This document shows, one piece after another, positions 16,801 to 25,961 of a DNA stretch of 64,000 nucleotides. The position numbers and the translations under genes are program-made. Every line of letters starts with the position of its first letter. Position 1 is the first letter of the stretch. The notes below the pieces were generated by a model. The model was not told the DNA's origin and ran no database searches. It saw only the letters and a program-made list of their open reading frames with translations. Location of the stretch: NCBI GenBank assembly GCA_904502235.1, contig CAJGDP010000002.1, positions 1 to 64,000 of the forward strand. Reading direction: 5' to 3'. The stretch is from an uncultured Bacteroidaceae bacterium. GTDB taxonomy: Bacteria; Bacteroidota; Bacteroidia; Bacteroidales; Bacteroidaceae.

Positions 16801-17898
16801 TTGGTTAAGATAAAGGATATAGCGAATGCCCTTGAAATGTTCGCGCCTCTGCCTTTGCAGGAAGGATTCGATAATTCCGGTTTGCAAGTTGGATTAACAG
16901 AAGCGGAAGTTACAGGGGTTTTATTGTGTCTTGATGTAACGGAAAAAGTCGTCGACGAAGCCATAGCATCAGGGTGCAATCTCATTGTATCGCATCATCC
17001 CCTTATTTTCTCTCCGCTAAAACGTATTACAGGCAGCAACTATGTTGAACGTTGTGTGCTTAAGGCTTTGTCGAACGGCATAGCCATATATGCTTCGCAT
17101 ACCAACATGGACAGCGTGCATGGTGGTGTAAACTATCGCATTGCTCAAAAACTGGGTTTGCAGAACGTGCGTATACTTGCACCCAAGGGCGATGCCTTGC
17201 TGAAACTCTCGGTGTATGCACCTGTGTCGCATGCTGATGCCGTGCGTGACGCGCTTTTTGCTGCAGGTTGCGGCAATATCGGCAACTACGGTTCATGCAG
17301 TTACAATGTAGAAGGATTCGGCACGTTCAAGGCGAACGAAGGTTGCAATCCCTTCTGTGGTGAGCTGGGTGAACTGCATAGGGAAAACGAGGTGCGTATA
17401 GACACGGTCATGCCCGCTTATGTTAAGAACAAGGTCGTTTCGGCATTGCTTCTTGCTCATCCGTATGAAGAGCCTGCATACGATATATACCCATTGAAGA
17501 ATACCTGGGACAACGTAGGGCTTGGAGTGGTTGGTGAACTGCCCGAAGAGTGCGACGAACTGCAGTTCCTTGAAGAACTGAAAGAGAAATTCGCAGTAGG
17601 GTGTGTGCGTCATACATCGTTTACCGGGCGAAAGGTACAGCGCGTGGCATTGTGTGGCGGTTCGGGCGCATCGTTTGCCGATGCTGCACTTTCGGCTGGA
17701 GCGCAGGTATATATAACCGGTGAAGCGCGTTATCACGACCTTTTCAATTACGACGGCAGATTGTTGCTTGCTGTGATAGGGCATTACGAAAGCGAACAGT
17801 TCACAATGGAGGTGTTCAAAGAGATAATAAATGACAGATATCCTTCGGTAACAGTAAATACAACAACAATAAACACAAACCCCGTAAATTATTTGTAA
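16801..17898 (+). CDS. Nif3-like dinuclear metal protein (GTP cyclohydrolase I type 2 family)
   Basis: 365 residues, Nif3/YqfO type with the central PII-like insertion (about 130-230). Metal ligands include HH at 65-66 (SHHPLIF), the HTNMD segment near 100 and a C-terminal GHYESE. The annotation as GTP cyclohydrolase is common for the family but not proven. The start is a TTG codon: TTG GTT AAG ATA AAG gives the expected N-terminus MVKIKDI, and no ATG is available until residue 13. The zinc-ribbon gene follows after 30 nt and is a standard partner of Nif3 in Bacteroidetes. Confidence 0.9.
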   Translation: MVKIKDIANALEMFAPLPLQEGFDNSGLQVGLTEAEVTGVLLCLDVTEKVVDEAIASGCNLIVSHHPLIFSPLKRITGSNYVERCVLKALSNGIAIYASHTNMDSVHGGVNYRIAQKLGLQNVRILAPKGDALLKLSVYAPVSHADAVRDALFAAGCGNIGNYGSCSYNVEGFGTFKANEGCNPFCGELGELHRENEVRIDTVMPAYVKNKVVSALLLAHPYEEPAYDIYPLKNTWDNVGLGVVGELPEECDELQFLEELKEKFAVGCVRHTSFTGRKVQRVALCGGSGASFADAALSAGAQVYITGEARYHDLFNYDGRLLLAVIGHYESEQFTMEVFKEIINDRYPSVTVNTTTINTNPVNYL

Positions 17899-17928
17899 CG
17901 GATAATATTAACTTTAAATATAAACAAA

Positions 17929-18744
17929 ATGGCAAAGAAAGATCCAGCAGAGTACACAGTAGAAGAGAAGTTGAAGACTCTTTATGAGCTTCAGACAATT
18001 CTCTCACAGATTGATTCAATAAAGATTCTTCGTGGTGAACTTCCTTTGGAAGTTAAGGACCTCGAGGACGAGATTGTAGGTCTTGGTACACGTCTTGAGA
18101 ATATCAATAACGATATCAAGAATATCCGCGAGAACATGGTCTCTTTCCGCGAGGAGATGGAGCAGGCTAAGAGAAACATCGAGAAGTATACCGAGGATCA
18201 GAACAACGTACGCAACAACCGTGAGTTCGACCTTTTGAATAAGGAAATCGAGTACAACCGTCTTGTTATCGAGCACGATGAGAAGAAAATCAACGATGCA
18301 AAGCGTCAGGAACAACAGAAGAGCGAAGAGCTCGAAAAGGCTACAGCAATGCTTGATGAGCGTAGAAAAGACCTCGAAATGAAGAAAGAGGAACTTGATG
18401 AAATTGTTGCTGAGACAAAGGCTGAAGAAGAGGAACTCCGTGAGCAGGCTCGCAACCTTGAGCTTAACATTGAACCACGTCTTTTGACTTCGTTCAAGAG
18501 AATCCGCAAGAGCTCACGCAATGGTCTTGGTATCGTATACGTTGAGCGTGATGCTTGTGCAGGTTGCTTCAGCAAGATTCCACCACAGCGTCAGATGGAT
18601 ATACGTATGAGAAAGAAAATCATCGTTTGTGAGAACTGCGGTCGTATCATGATTGACCCTGAGTTGGCAGGCGTACAGCAGGAAAAACCTGCAGAGGCTG
18701 CTGCGCCAAAGCGTCGTGGTATTCGCCGTGCAAAAGCAGAATAA
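17929..18744 (+). CDS. Coiled-coil protein with C4 zinc ribbon
   Basis: 271 residues: a long antiparallel coiled coil (about 25-185), then a C4-type zinc ribbon with C210-x2-C213 and C234-x2-C237, and a basic Ala/Arg-rich tail. This is the zf-RING_7/YacL-like family that is regularly next to nif3. Its function is not settled; the fold resembles proteins that act with nucleic acids. Codon use is highly biased, which suggests strong expression. Confidence 0.88.
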   Translation: MAKKDPAEYTVEEKLKTLYELQTILSQIDSIKILRGELPLEVKDLEDEIVGLGTRLENINNDIKNIRENMVSFREEMEQAKRNIEKYTEDQNNVRNNREFDLLNKEIEYNRLVIEHDEKKINDAKRQEQQKSEELEKATAMLDERRKDLEMKKEELDEIVAETKAEEEELREQARNLELNIEPRLLTSFKRIRKSSRNGLGIVYVERDACAGCFSKIPPQRQMDIRMRKKIIVCENCGRIMIDPELAGVQQEKPAEAAAPKRRGIRRAKAE

Positions 18745-18768
18745 TTAAGAATTCGCATTATATAATCT

Positions 18769-18800
18769 ACCGGGCAGTCTTTTGGTTGTCCGGTAAATTT
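18769..18800 (+). terminator. Terminator after the zinc-ribbon gene
   Basis: Stem ACCGGGCA/TGTCCGGT (one G-T) with a 10-base loop, followed by AAATTTATA. The T run is weak, so confidence is moderate. Confidence 0.6.
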
Positions 18801-18815
18801 ATATCCATACAGATA

Positions 18816-18843
18816 TAAAAAAATAGGAAACATTTCTGTTTCC
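18816..18843 (-). terminator. Terminator of tRNA-His
   Basis: On the minus strand: stem GGAAACA/TGTTTCC with loop GAAA, then TATTTTTTTAT. It starts 10 bases after the tRNA 3' end. Confidence 0.85.
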
Positions 18844-18852
18844 TAACTCAAG

Positions 18853-18927
18853 GGTGGCTGATCGGATTCGAACCGACGACATTCAGAACCACAATCTGAC
18901 GCTCTAACCAGCTGAACTACAGCCACC
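18853..18927 (-). tRNA. tRNA-His (GTG)
   Basis: Cloverleaf with the His-specific extra G at -1 paired to C73 (GGTGGCTG at the 5' end, CAGCCACC at the 3' end). The anticodon arm includes CAGAT-TGTGGTT, giving GTG. The T arm has GTTCGAATC. It is a single gene with its own promoter and terminator. Confidence 0.97.
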
Positions 18928-18955
18928 ATGTTTCCTTGATTTCTCAAAGGTGTTG

Positions 18956-18987
18956 CAAAGGTATAGCGTTTTTCTGTATTATGCAAA
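18956..18987 (-). promoter_or_regulatory. Promoter of tRNA-His
   Basis: On the minus strand: -33 TTTG (18984-18987), a 20-base spacer, -7 TACCTTTG (18956-18963) followed by CA. The tRNA begins 28 bases further on. This is a full match to the Bacteroidetes housekeeping promoter. Confidence 0.85.
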
Positions 18988-19028
18988 TTTTACGGCTGTT
19001 TTTTTAGAATAAATTTAAAAAGAGAGTA

Positions 19029-19036
19029 TATCTTTG
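19029..19036 (+). promoter_or_regulatory. -7 box (TATCTTTG) of the ATP-grasp-like gene
   Basis: TATCTTTG matches TAnnTTTG and lies 31 bases upstream of the ATG at 19068. No TTTG at the -33 position. Confidence 0.5.
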
Positions 19037-19067
19037 CTGTTGTTAAGCGAAAATTCATCAAAAGACA

Positions 19068-20261
19068 ATGAAACTCCATATTTTCAATCCCGAAAACGAC
19101 CTTGCTCTTGCCGATGGTGGTGCAAATTACTGTCCGCCACCGGCTGCGGCACAAATTGCCTATGACCTTGCGTCGTTGCCCTTGTGGTTCGCCGATAGGG
19201 AGAATGTGGTCGTATTGCCCGATGATGTCCATTATTCATACCATAAGCGCATTGCTCAATTATTTGCCGTAGCCATGCCATACTGCGCAGAAATGCGTTC
19301 TGACATTACAGCCTGTGTGCCTTGGGGGTGGAGTCCGCAGATAAAACGTCGTCTGCGTGTTATGGGATTTGACGAAATATTGCCGAGCGACGACTCAGTT
19401 TCATCCATGAGGGAACTTTCCAATCGTCGCAGTTCAATTACTATTCTGGAAGCACTGCACCGGGCAGGCGTGGATGTTCCGCCCATGCCATTGTACTTTA
19501 CAAAACCCGATGATGTGGCACGCTTTGTGAACAACCGTCCGCGTTGTGTGCTAAAGGCTCCTTGGTCGGGTAGCGGAAAGGGAATAGCGTGGGGTATAGG
19601 CAGGGTGGAAACTCCAATGGAACATTTTTATAAAGGAGTTATAAAGCGTCAAGGTGGCGTGGTGTGTGAGGAATTCCTTAATGGTAAAGTTGAGTTTGCA
19701 ATGGAATTCTTTACCGACGGTAATGCTGTTTCCTTTGCAGGATATTCGCTTTTCAACTCGTTCAAAGGCTCCTATTCAGGCAATGTACTTGCAAGTGATT
19801 GTGAAATCGAAGAATTTCTTTCGGGCTTTATACCCAAAGAGCAACTCTTGAAAGTAAAAGATCTGTTGCCTGATGTGCTTTGCAATCTTTTGAAAGACTG
19901 TGGATATACCGGCTACTTCGGTGTAGATATGATGATTTATGAAAGCGACGGAGCGCTGCATTTGAATCCATGCATGGAACTTAATCTGCGCATGAATATG
20001 GGTATGGCATCAAGGCTCTTCTTTGATAGATATGTATCTGATGGCATTGTAGGAGAATATCGTGTAAATTTCTTTAAAAAAGAGGGTGAGGCATATTCGC
20101 GGCATCTTGCCGATAGCAAGGCTTATCCACTTGAAATAACTGCTGGCAGAATAACGTCGGGTTACCTTGAACTTTCTCCGGTTTTGCCTGAAAACAGGTA
20201 TTCCGTATCGGTTGTGATACATAAGGATAAGAAAATTGCGAATTTTTACACATCCCGGTGA
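19068..20261 (+). CDS. Conserved protein with ATP-grasp-like features, function unknown
   Basis: 397 residues, no signal peptide. The opening MKLHIFNPENDLALADGG is conserved among Bacteroidales orphans as I recall them. The middle and end look like an ATP-grasp fold: LKAPWSGSGKGI (about 163-174, phosphate-binding loop), VVCEEFL (about 199-205, adenine-binding segment) and GVDMMIY with LHLNPCMELNLRMNMG (about 285-310, metal-binding Asp/Glu/Asn). This suggests ATP-dependent carboxylate-amine or -thiol ligation, but I cannot name a substrate. Neighbours (tRNA-His, glnN) give no clue. Confidence 0.65.
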   Translation: MKLHIFNPENDLALADGGANYCPPPAAAQIAYDLASLPLWFADRENVVVLPDDVHYSYHKRIAQLFAVAMPYCAEMRSDITACVPWGWSPQIKRRLRVMGFDEILPSDDSVSSMRELSNRRSSITILEALHRAGVDVPPMPLYFTKPDDVARFVNNRPRCVLKAPWSGSGKGIAWGIGRVETPMEHFYKGVIKRQGGVVCEEFLNGKVEFAMEFFTDGNAVSFAGYSLFNSFKGSYSGNVLASDCEIEEFLSGFIPKEQLLKVKDLLPDVLCNLLKDCGYTGYFGVDMMIYESDGALHLNPCMELNLRMNMGMASRLFFDRYVSDGIVGEYRVNFFKKEGEAYSRHLADSKAYPLEITAGRITSGYLELSPVLPENRYSVSVVIHKDKKIANFYTSR

Positions 20262-20581
20262 TTTTTGTCTGATGTATTAATGGTTACTTGCATATTGTAA
20301 CTTTAATTTGCTTATTTGCTAGCAATATGTAAAATGTAGTATTTTGTGTATCTTGCTTAAAGTTACGTCGCTTTTTTGAGAAAAACTCTATATTTACTTC
20401 TCTTTTTGTGAAAATACGCTTCTGTTTTTTGAAAACACTCTTAAAATCCTTTCCTTTTTAACAAAATTCTTTGCTGTGTTGGTAGATGATGTTATATTTG
20501 CATTGATTTTGTGGTTTTACAAAAAGTCAGCAATTTTGTCTGCTGTCTTTTTGAAATTGAGAAATATTAAAACAAGATATA
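20262..20581. other. 320-base spacer before glnN
   Basis: AT-rich, no gene that I can support. It contains the glnN promoter (20470-20500) and, upstream of it, two interleaved inverted repeats: CATATTG (20291-20297) with CAATATG (20323-20329), and GTAACTTTAA (20297-20306) with TTAAAGTTAC (20357-20366). As RNA the two would form an A-B-A'-B' (pseudoknot) order; as DNA they could be protein sites. Significance in such AT-rich sequence is uncertain. Confidence 0.6.
20470..20500 (+). promoter_or_regulatory. Promoter of glnN
   Basis: -33 TTTG (20470-20473), a 19-base spacer, -7 TATATTTG (20493-20500) followed by CA. The leader to the ATG is about 75 bases. Confidence 0.8.
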
Positions 20582-22765
20582 ATGTCAAAACTACGATTTG
20601 AAGTGATTTCGGCAGCTTTCGGAAAGAAGGCTGTTGAGGTGCCCGATAGCGAACAACGTCCGTCGGAATATTACGGAGTAAAGGTCTTTAACCGCGAAAA
20701 GATGTTCAAGTACCTTTCTAAAGAGGTATATAATAAATTAATTGATGTTATCGACAACGACGCTCCGCTCGACAGTTCTATTGCCGACAATGTTGCCGAG
20801 GGTATGAAGCGTTGGGCTGTTGAGAATGGTGCAACACACTACACCCACTGGTTTCACCCACTAACCGAAACAACTGCTGAGAAACACGATGCTTTCATCG
20901 AACACGATGGCAAGGGTGGTATAATAGAGGAGTTTTCAGGAAAACTGCTTGTTCAGCAGGAACCCGATGCATCTTCCTTCCCTAATGGAGGTATACGAAG
21001 CACTTTCGAGGCTCGCGGATACAGTGCATGGGACCCCACATCGCCTGCATTCCTTATTGATGATACGCTTTGTGTGCCTACGGTGTTTATTTCATACACC
21101 GGCGAGGCTTTGGACTACAAGGCTCCGTTGCTCAAGTCGTTGCGTGCAGTCGACAAAGCTGCGACCGATGTTTGCCGTTATTTCGACAAGAATGTAAAGA
21201 AGGTTACAACATATCTTGGTTGGGAACAGGAGTATTTCTTGGTAGATGAGGGCATGTTGCTTGCACGTCCCGACCTTTTGCTCACCGGTCGCACACTTAT
21301 GGGACACGATAGCGCAAAGAACCAGCAACTTGAGGACCACTATTTCGGTTCAATACCAAAACGTGTTGCCGCCTTTATGAAGGAACTCGAAATTGAGGCT
21401 ATGAAACTTGGTATTCCAGCCAAGACTTGCCACAACGAGGCGGCTCCTAACCAGTTCGAGCTTGCGCCGATATACGAGGAGTGTAACCTTGCCGTTGACC
21501 ATAATATGCTTATCATGGCACTTATGAAAGAGGTGGCACGTCGTCACGGTTTCCGCGTTCTGTTGCACGAAAAGCCTTTCAAGGGTGTGAACGGTTCGGG
21601 TAAGCACAACAATTGGTCGCTTGGAACAGATACAGGCGTGCTTCTTATGGCTCCGGGTAAGAACGATAAGGACAACCTGCGTTTCATCACTTTTGTGGTA
21701 AATACCCTTGCTGCAATATACCGTCATAATGGTTTGCTCAAGGCTAGCATTATGTCTGCTGCCAACTCGCATCGTCTGGGCGCAGCAGAAGCACCTCCTG
21801 CAATCATATCAAGTTTCCTTGGCTCGCACTTGTCATCGGTGCTCGACCATATGGAAACAACCGATGATGTTGTAAAAATCCTCAGCAAACGCGAATTGAG
21901 ATTGAATATCCCTTCAATCCCTGAGCTGATGATTGACAATACCGACCGTAACCGCACATCGCCCTTTGCCTTCACCGGTAACCGTTTTGAGTTCCGCGCT
22001 GTGGGTTCAGAGGCTAACTGTGCATCGGCAATGATTGCTCTCAACACAGCCATGGCAGAGCAGCTTACTATCTTCAAACGCGAGGTTGATGAGCTTATCG
22101 AAAAGGGAGCGACAAAAGAGGATGCTCTTGTAAAGATTATACGCAAATACATCAAGTATAGCAAACCTATTCGTTTCGACGGTAACGGCTACAGCGATGA
22201 GTGGAAACGCGAGGCTGAGCGTCGCGGTCTCGACTGCGAGGCAAGCGCACCGCTTGTGTTCGACCGCTATTTGGATAAGGAAAGCGTTGCAATGTTCCGT
22301 GACATGGAGGTGATGACCGAAACAGAGCTTCGTGCGCGTAACGAAATCAAATGGGAGATGTACACCAAGAAGATACAGATTGAGGCGCGCGTACTTGGCG
22401 ATCTTGCTTTGAACCACATTATCCCAACTGCCACCAAGTATCAGAGTTCCTTGCTCGACAATGTCATAAAGATGGAGCAGGTTATCGGCAAAGAGGAGGG
22501 CGACCGTCTGTCTGCCGAGAATATCGAACTTGTGAAACAGATGGCACAGCATGTTGCAGAGATCCGTCGTCTTGTAGATGAGATGGTTGAACGTCGTAAG
22601 GTTGCAAATCGCATTGCTTGTGAACGAGAAAAAGCAATAGCATACCACGACAATGTTGCCCCAATGCTGGAATCCATACGTCAGCATATCGACCAGTTGG
22701 AACTAGTTGTTGATAATGAGTTGTGGACTTTGCCTAAGTACAGGGAGTTGCTTTTCATAGTATAA
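20582..22765 (+). CDS. glnN: Glutamine synthetase type III
   Basis: ATP-dependent amidation of glutamate to glutamine, the main ammonia-assimilating step. Its 727 aa are right for the GSIII class found in Bacteroidetes and unlike the roughly 450-aa GSI. Class features are AVENGATHYTHWFHPLT, the GWEQEYFLVD glutamate-site segment, KTCHNEAAPNQFELAP, the ATP-site GVNGSGKHNNWSLGT and RTSPFAFTGNRFEFRAVGS. It stands alone between its own promoter and a strong terminator, convergent with the leu genes. Regulation by nitrogen is usual for the family but no known operator is identifiable here. Confidence 0.98.
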   Translation: MSKLRFEVISAAFGKKAVEVPDSEQRPSEYYGVKVFNREKMFKYLSKEVYNKLIDVIDNDAPLDSSIADNVAEGMKRWAVENGATHYTHWFHPLTETTAEKHDAFIEHDGKGGIIEEFSGKLLVQQEPDASSFPNGGIRSTFEARGYSAWDPTSPAFLIDDTLCVPTVFISYTGEALDYKAPLLKSLRAVDKAATDVCRYFDKNVKKVTTYLGWEQEYFLVDEGMLLARPDLLLTGRTLMGHDSAKNQQLEDHYFGSIPKRVAAFMKELEIEAMKLGIPAKTCHNEAAPNQFELAPIYEECNLAVDHNMLIMALMKEVARRHGFRVLLHEKPFKGVNGSGKHNNWSLGTDTGVLLMAPGKNDKDNLRFITFVVNTLAAIYRHNGLLKASIMSAANSHRLGAAEAPPAIISSFLGSHLSSVLDHMETTDDVVKILSKRELRLNIPSIPELMIDNTDRNRTSPFAFTGNRFEFRAVGSEANCASAMIALNTAMAEQLTIFKREVDELIEKGATKEDALVKIIRKYIKYSKPIRFDGNGYSDEWKREAERRGLDCEASAPLVFDRYLDKESVAMFRDMEVMTETELRARNEIKWEMYTKKIQIEARVLGDLALNHIIPTATKYQSSLLDNVIKMEQVIGKEEGDRLSAENIELVKQMAQHVAEIRRLVDEMVERRKVANRIACEREKAIAYHDNVAPMLESIRQHIDQLELVVDNELWTLPKYRELLFIV

Positions 22766-22771
22766 AAGATA

Positions 22772-22806
22772 AACCGGTGTCGCCAGAGCGACACCGGTTT
22801 TGTATA
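22772..22806. terminator. Bidirectional terminator between glnN and leuB
   Basis: Stem AAACCGGTGTCGC/GCGACACCGGTTT with loop CAGA, T-rich on the plus strand and followed by A/T-rich sequence both ways. It ends glnN and may also stop the minus-strand leu operon. Confidence 0.9.
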
Positions 22807-22847
22807 AAAAGGTTGTATTGATATAACCTTTTTTGTAACATTTTGCT

Positions 22848-23915
22848 TTAAATACTTTTTGCAATGAAGTCTCCAACCTCGGTTGTGGTGGATGGCTTGA
22901 TTCCTGCGGTGACGATGTCTTCGGTGACGATGTTCTGTTCTATTGAAAGATTTACCGCTCTGCGTATTGCCGCTCCGGCTTCCATGTCGGCGAATGCGTA
23001 TTCAAACATCATTGCAGCTGAAAGGATTGTTGCAATGGGGTTGGCTATGTTCTTTCCTGCAGCCTGTGGATAAGAACCGTGGATTGGCTCGAAGAGTGAT
23101 GTTCCTGTACCGATTGATGCCGATGGCAACAACCCCAGTGAGCCGGTGATAACACTTGCTTCGTCGGTGAGAATGTCGCCGAACATATTCTCTGTAACCA
23201 TAACATCGAAATATTTGGGCTGCTGGATTATCTTCATCGCTGCATTATCGACGAACATATATTCTACCTTTACATTGGGGTAATCCTTCTCCATCGCTTT
23301 GGCTGTCTCGCGCCATAGGCGTGATGTTGCAAGCACGTTTGCCTTGTCAACAACAGTGAGCTTTCCTCGGCGTTTGCCGGCATATTCGAATCCCAGACGG
23401 CATATACGCTCAATCTCTTCGCGTGAATATACGCATGTGTCGTATGCGGTGTTACCGTCTTCGGAACGTCCCTGTGGGCGACCGAAATATAGTCCGCCGG
23501 TGAGTTCGCGCACGCAGATGAAATCGGCACCTTCAACAAGGTCGTGGCGCAATGGTGAACGGTGGAGTAGGCTCTCGAATGTGTTTACGGGGCGCAGGTT
23601 GGCATATAGTCCAAGTTTCTTGCGCATGGCAAGCAAGCCCTGCTCGGGGCGTACCTTTGCTTCGGGGGTGTTGTCGAAACGTGGGTCACCAATAGCTCCA
23701 AAGAGTACAGCGTCGGCCTCCATACATGCCTTGTGCGTTTCGTCGGGGTAGGGGTTACCTGTCGCATCAATAGCGCAAGCACCCACAAGGGCGTGTGTGT
23801 ATGTTATGTTGTATCCGAATTTCACGGCTACTGCATCTACGACTTTTACTGCCTGTGCAACAATCTCGGGACCGATACCATCACCGGGAAGTACGGCAAT
23901 TCTTATATCTTTCAT
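22848..23915 (-). CDS. leuB: 3-isopropylmalate dehydrogenase
   Basis: Third step of leucine synthesis: NAD-dependent oxidative decarboxylation of 3-isopropylmalate. 355 aa with the family motifs: GDGIGPEI near the start, the [22 protein letters not shown] substrate region (in parts [14 protein letters not shown] and YANLRPV), [10 protein letters not shown], and [25 protein letters not shown] (in parts [11 protein letters not shown] and GSLGLLPSA). It is the last gene of ilvB-ilvN-leuA-leuC-leuD-leuB, 15 nt after leuD. Confidence 0.97.
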   Translation of the reverse strand: MKDIRIAVLPGDGIGPEIVAQAVKVVDAVAVKFGYNITYTHALVGACAIDATGNPYPDETHKACMEADAVLFGAIGDPRFDNTPEAKVRPEQGLLAMRKKLGLYANLRPVNTFESLLHRSPLRHDLVEGADFICVRELTGGLYFGRPQGRSEDGNTAYDTCVYSREEIERICRLGFEYAGKRRGKLTVVDKANVLATSRLWRETAKAMEKDYPNVKVEYMFVDNAAMKIIQQPKYFDVMVTENMFGDILTDEASVITGSLGLLPSASIGTGTSLFEPIHGSYPQAAGKNIANPIATILSAAMMFEYAFADMEAGAAIRRAVNLSIEQNIVTEDIVTAGIKPSTTTEVGDFIAKSI

Positions 23916-23930
23916 CTTTTTGCTGAATGT

Positions 23931-24515
23931 TTATTTGTTCTCAAATGATTCTATCTCGGAACGGATGCTTACAAGGAAATCTATATCGTCGTATCCGTTC
24001 ATAAGACACTGCTTTTTGTATGGAGCAATGTCGAACGATTCTTTGATGTCTGTGCCTGCAATCTCTATTGTCTGCGCCGGCAGGTCAATGTTCAATTGCA
24101 TATCTGCATTCTTCTTTGCCGCTTCAAAAATATCCGCAAGCATCTTTTCGCTTACAACAACGGGTAAAAGACCGTTGTTGAGTGCGTTGTTGCGGAAGAT
24201 GTCGGCAAAGAAACTTGATACTACGGCGCGGAATCCTGCTCCTTCAATTGCCCACGCCGCGTGTTCACGGCTAGAACCGCAACCAAAGTTCTTACCTGCG
24301 ACAAGTATTTCGCCTTTGTATAGGGGGGAGTTCATTACAAACTCTTCTTTGGGACTTCCGTCTTCGTTGTATCGCCAGTCGCGGAAAAGGTTCTCGCCGA
24401 ATCCGTCGCGTGTTGTTGCCTTTAGAAAGCGTGCCGGGATAATCTGGTCGGTATCTATATTCTCAATCGGCAGTGGTACTACCGTTGAGCGTAATGTTGT
24501 GAATTTCTGTCTCAT
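23931..24515 (-). CDS. leuD: 3-isopropylmalate dehydratase small subunit
   Basis: Swivelling domain that closes over the LeuC Fe-S active site in the isomerisation of 2- to 3-isopropylmalate. 194 aa. Family motifs: IENIDTDQIIPARFLK near the start, FGCGSSREHAAWAI and the GFRAVVSSFFADIFRNNALNNG segment (in parts ADIFRNNALNNG). The ATG at 24515 is chosen because it gives the normal N-terminus MRQKFTTL; longer in-frame starts run into leuC. It starts 20 nt after leuC. Confidence 0.96.
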   Translation of the reverse strand: MRQKFTTLRSTVVPLPIENIDTDQIIPARFLKATTRDGFGENLFRDWRYNEDGSPKEEFVMNSPLYKGEILVAGKNFGCGSSREHAAWAIEGAGFRAVVSSFFADIFRNNALNNGLLPVVVSEKMLADIFEAAKKNADMQLNIDLPAQTIEIAGTDIKESFDIAPYKKQCLMNGYDDIDFLVSIRSEIESFENK

Positions 24516-24535
24516 AACTCTTCGCTGTAACGGTT

Positions 24536-25930
24536 TTACATCATTGTGCGTGGGTCTGTTATTACACCTGTAACTGCTGCCGCAGCGGCAACCAGTGGAC
24601 CTGCGAGCAGTGTGCGTGCTTGCGGACCTTGACGTCCTTCGAAGTTGCGGTTCGATGTTGCCACGCAATATTTTCCTGCAGGAATCTTGTCTTCGTTCAT
24701 CGCAAGGCAAGCCGAGCAACCGGGCTGGCGAAGTTCAAATCCTGCTTCTTGCAGAATGTCGCGCAATCCTTCTTCTATAGCCATGCGCTCAACCTCCTTT
24801 GAACCGGGAACAATCCACGCAGTGATGTTTTCTGCTTTTTTGTGCCCTTTAACAAAATTTGCAAAGGCGCGAAGGTCTTCGATTCGACCATTGGTGCAAC
24901 TACCCACAAATACGTAATCTACAGGCTTGCCAATCATCTTGTCGCCTTCGCTAAAGTTCATATAGCCAAGTGCTTTGGCGTATGACGCCTTTGATGCAGC
25001 ATCCATGCCCTCTGACGAAGGAATTTTGCCATTAACGGCAATTCCCATACCAGGATTCGTGCCGTATGTAATCATTGGTTCAATATCCGCCGCATCAAAT
25101 GTAATCTCCTTGTCAAATACGGCATCGTCGTCGGAACGTAGCTTGCCCCAACTCTCAACCGCTTTCTCCCACTCTTCGCCATGTGGCGCGAACTCACGAC
25201 CGCGCAGATAGTCGAATGTGATCTGGTCGGGGGCTATCATACCGCCACGTGCGCCCATTTCAATGCTCATGTTGCATATAGTCATACGTGCTTCCATAGA
25301 TAATGAGCGTATAGCTGATCCTGCAAACTCCACAAAGTAACCTGTTCCGCCACCTGTTCCGAGTTTTGATATTATATAAAGGATAATATCCTTTGAGCAT
25401 ACTCCGGATTTGAGTTCGCCTTCAACGTTTATTCTCATGCTCTTGGGCTTTGACTGCAATATGCATTGCGATGCCAAAGCCATTTCGACCTCGCTTGTGC
25501 CAATGCCGAATGCAATGCATCCGAGTGCACCGTGTGTCGATGTGTGGCTGTCGCCACAAACAATTGTCATGCCTGGCTGTGTCAAGCCTGTCTGTGGACC
25601 TATGACGTGGATAATGCCGTTACGTTCCGAACCGATGGGGAATATATTTATTCCATTCTCGGCACAGTTCTTTTCGAGTGTTGCCACTTGCTGTGCCGAC
25701 TGTGGCTCGGCAATGGGCAGGTGCTGATTCTTGGTGGGAATGTTATGGTCGGGGCTTGCCGTTACCTGCGCAGGGCGGAACACGCCTATCCCACGTTTAC
25801 GCAGTCCTGCAAAAGCCTGTGGGCTTGTCACCTCGTGTATGTATTGGCGGTCGATATACAGCACGCATGAACCGCCATCCAAGGTGCGTACGGTGTGCGA
25901 ATCCCAAATCTTATCAAACAGTGTATTCAT
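24536..25930 (-). CDS. leuC: 3-isopropylmalate dehydratase large subunit
   Basis: Aconitase-family Fe-S dehydratase. 464 aa. Cluster ligands lie in FVGSCTNGR and [16 protein letters not shown]. Other motifs are [14 protein letters not shown] and [12 protein letters not shown]. It works with LeuD encoded immediately downstream. It lies 31 nt after leuA. Confidence 0.97.
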   Translation of the reverse strand: MNTLFDKIWDSHTVRTLDGGSCVLYIDRQYIHEVTSPQAFAGLRKRGIGVFRPAQVTASPDHNIPTKNQHLPIAEPQSAQQVATLEKNCAENGINIFPIGSERNGIIHVIGPQTGLTQPGMTIVCGDSHTSTHGALGCIAFGIGTSEVEMALASQCILQSKPKSMRINVEGELKSGVCSKDIILYIISKLGTGGGTGYFVEFAGSAIRSLSMEARMTICNMSIEMGARGGMIAPDQITFDYLRGREFAPHGEEWEKAVESWGKLRSDDDAVFDKEITFDAADIEPMITYGTNPGMGIAVNGKIPSSEGMDAASKASYAKALGYMNFSEGDKMIGKPVDYVFVGSCTNGRIEDLRAFANFVKGHKKAENITAWIVPGSKEVERMAIEEGLRDILQEAGFELRQPGCSACLAMNEDKIPAGKYCVATSNRNFEGRQGPQARTLLAGPLVAAAAAVTGVITDPRTMM

Positions 25931-25961
25931 TATTAGAAGCTGTTTAAATTTCTAAAAAATA

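Noticed and set aside
24516..24719. Extended leuD start
   Set aside because: It lies within the leuC coding region and is not LeuD-like.
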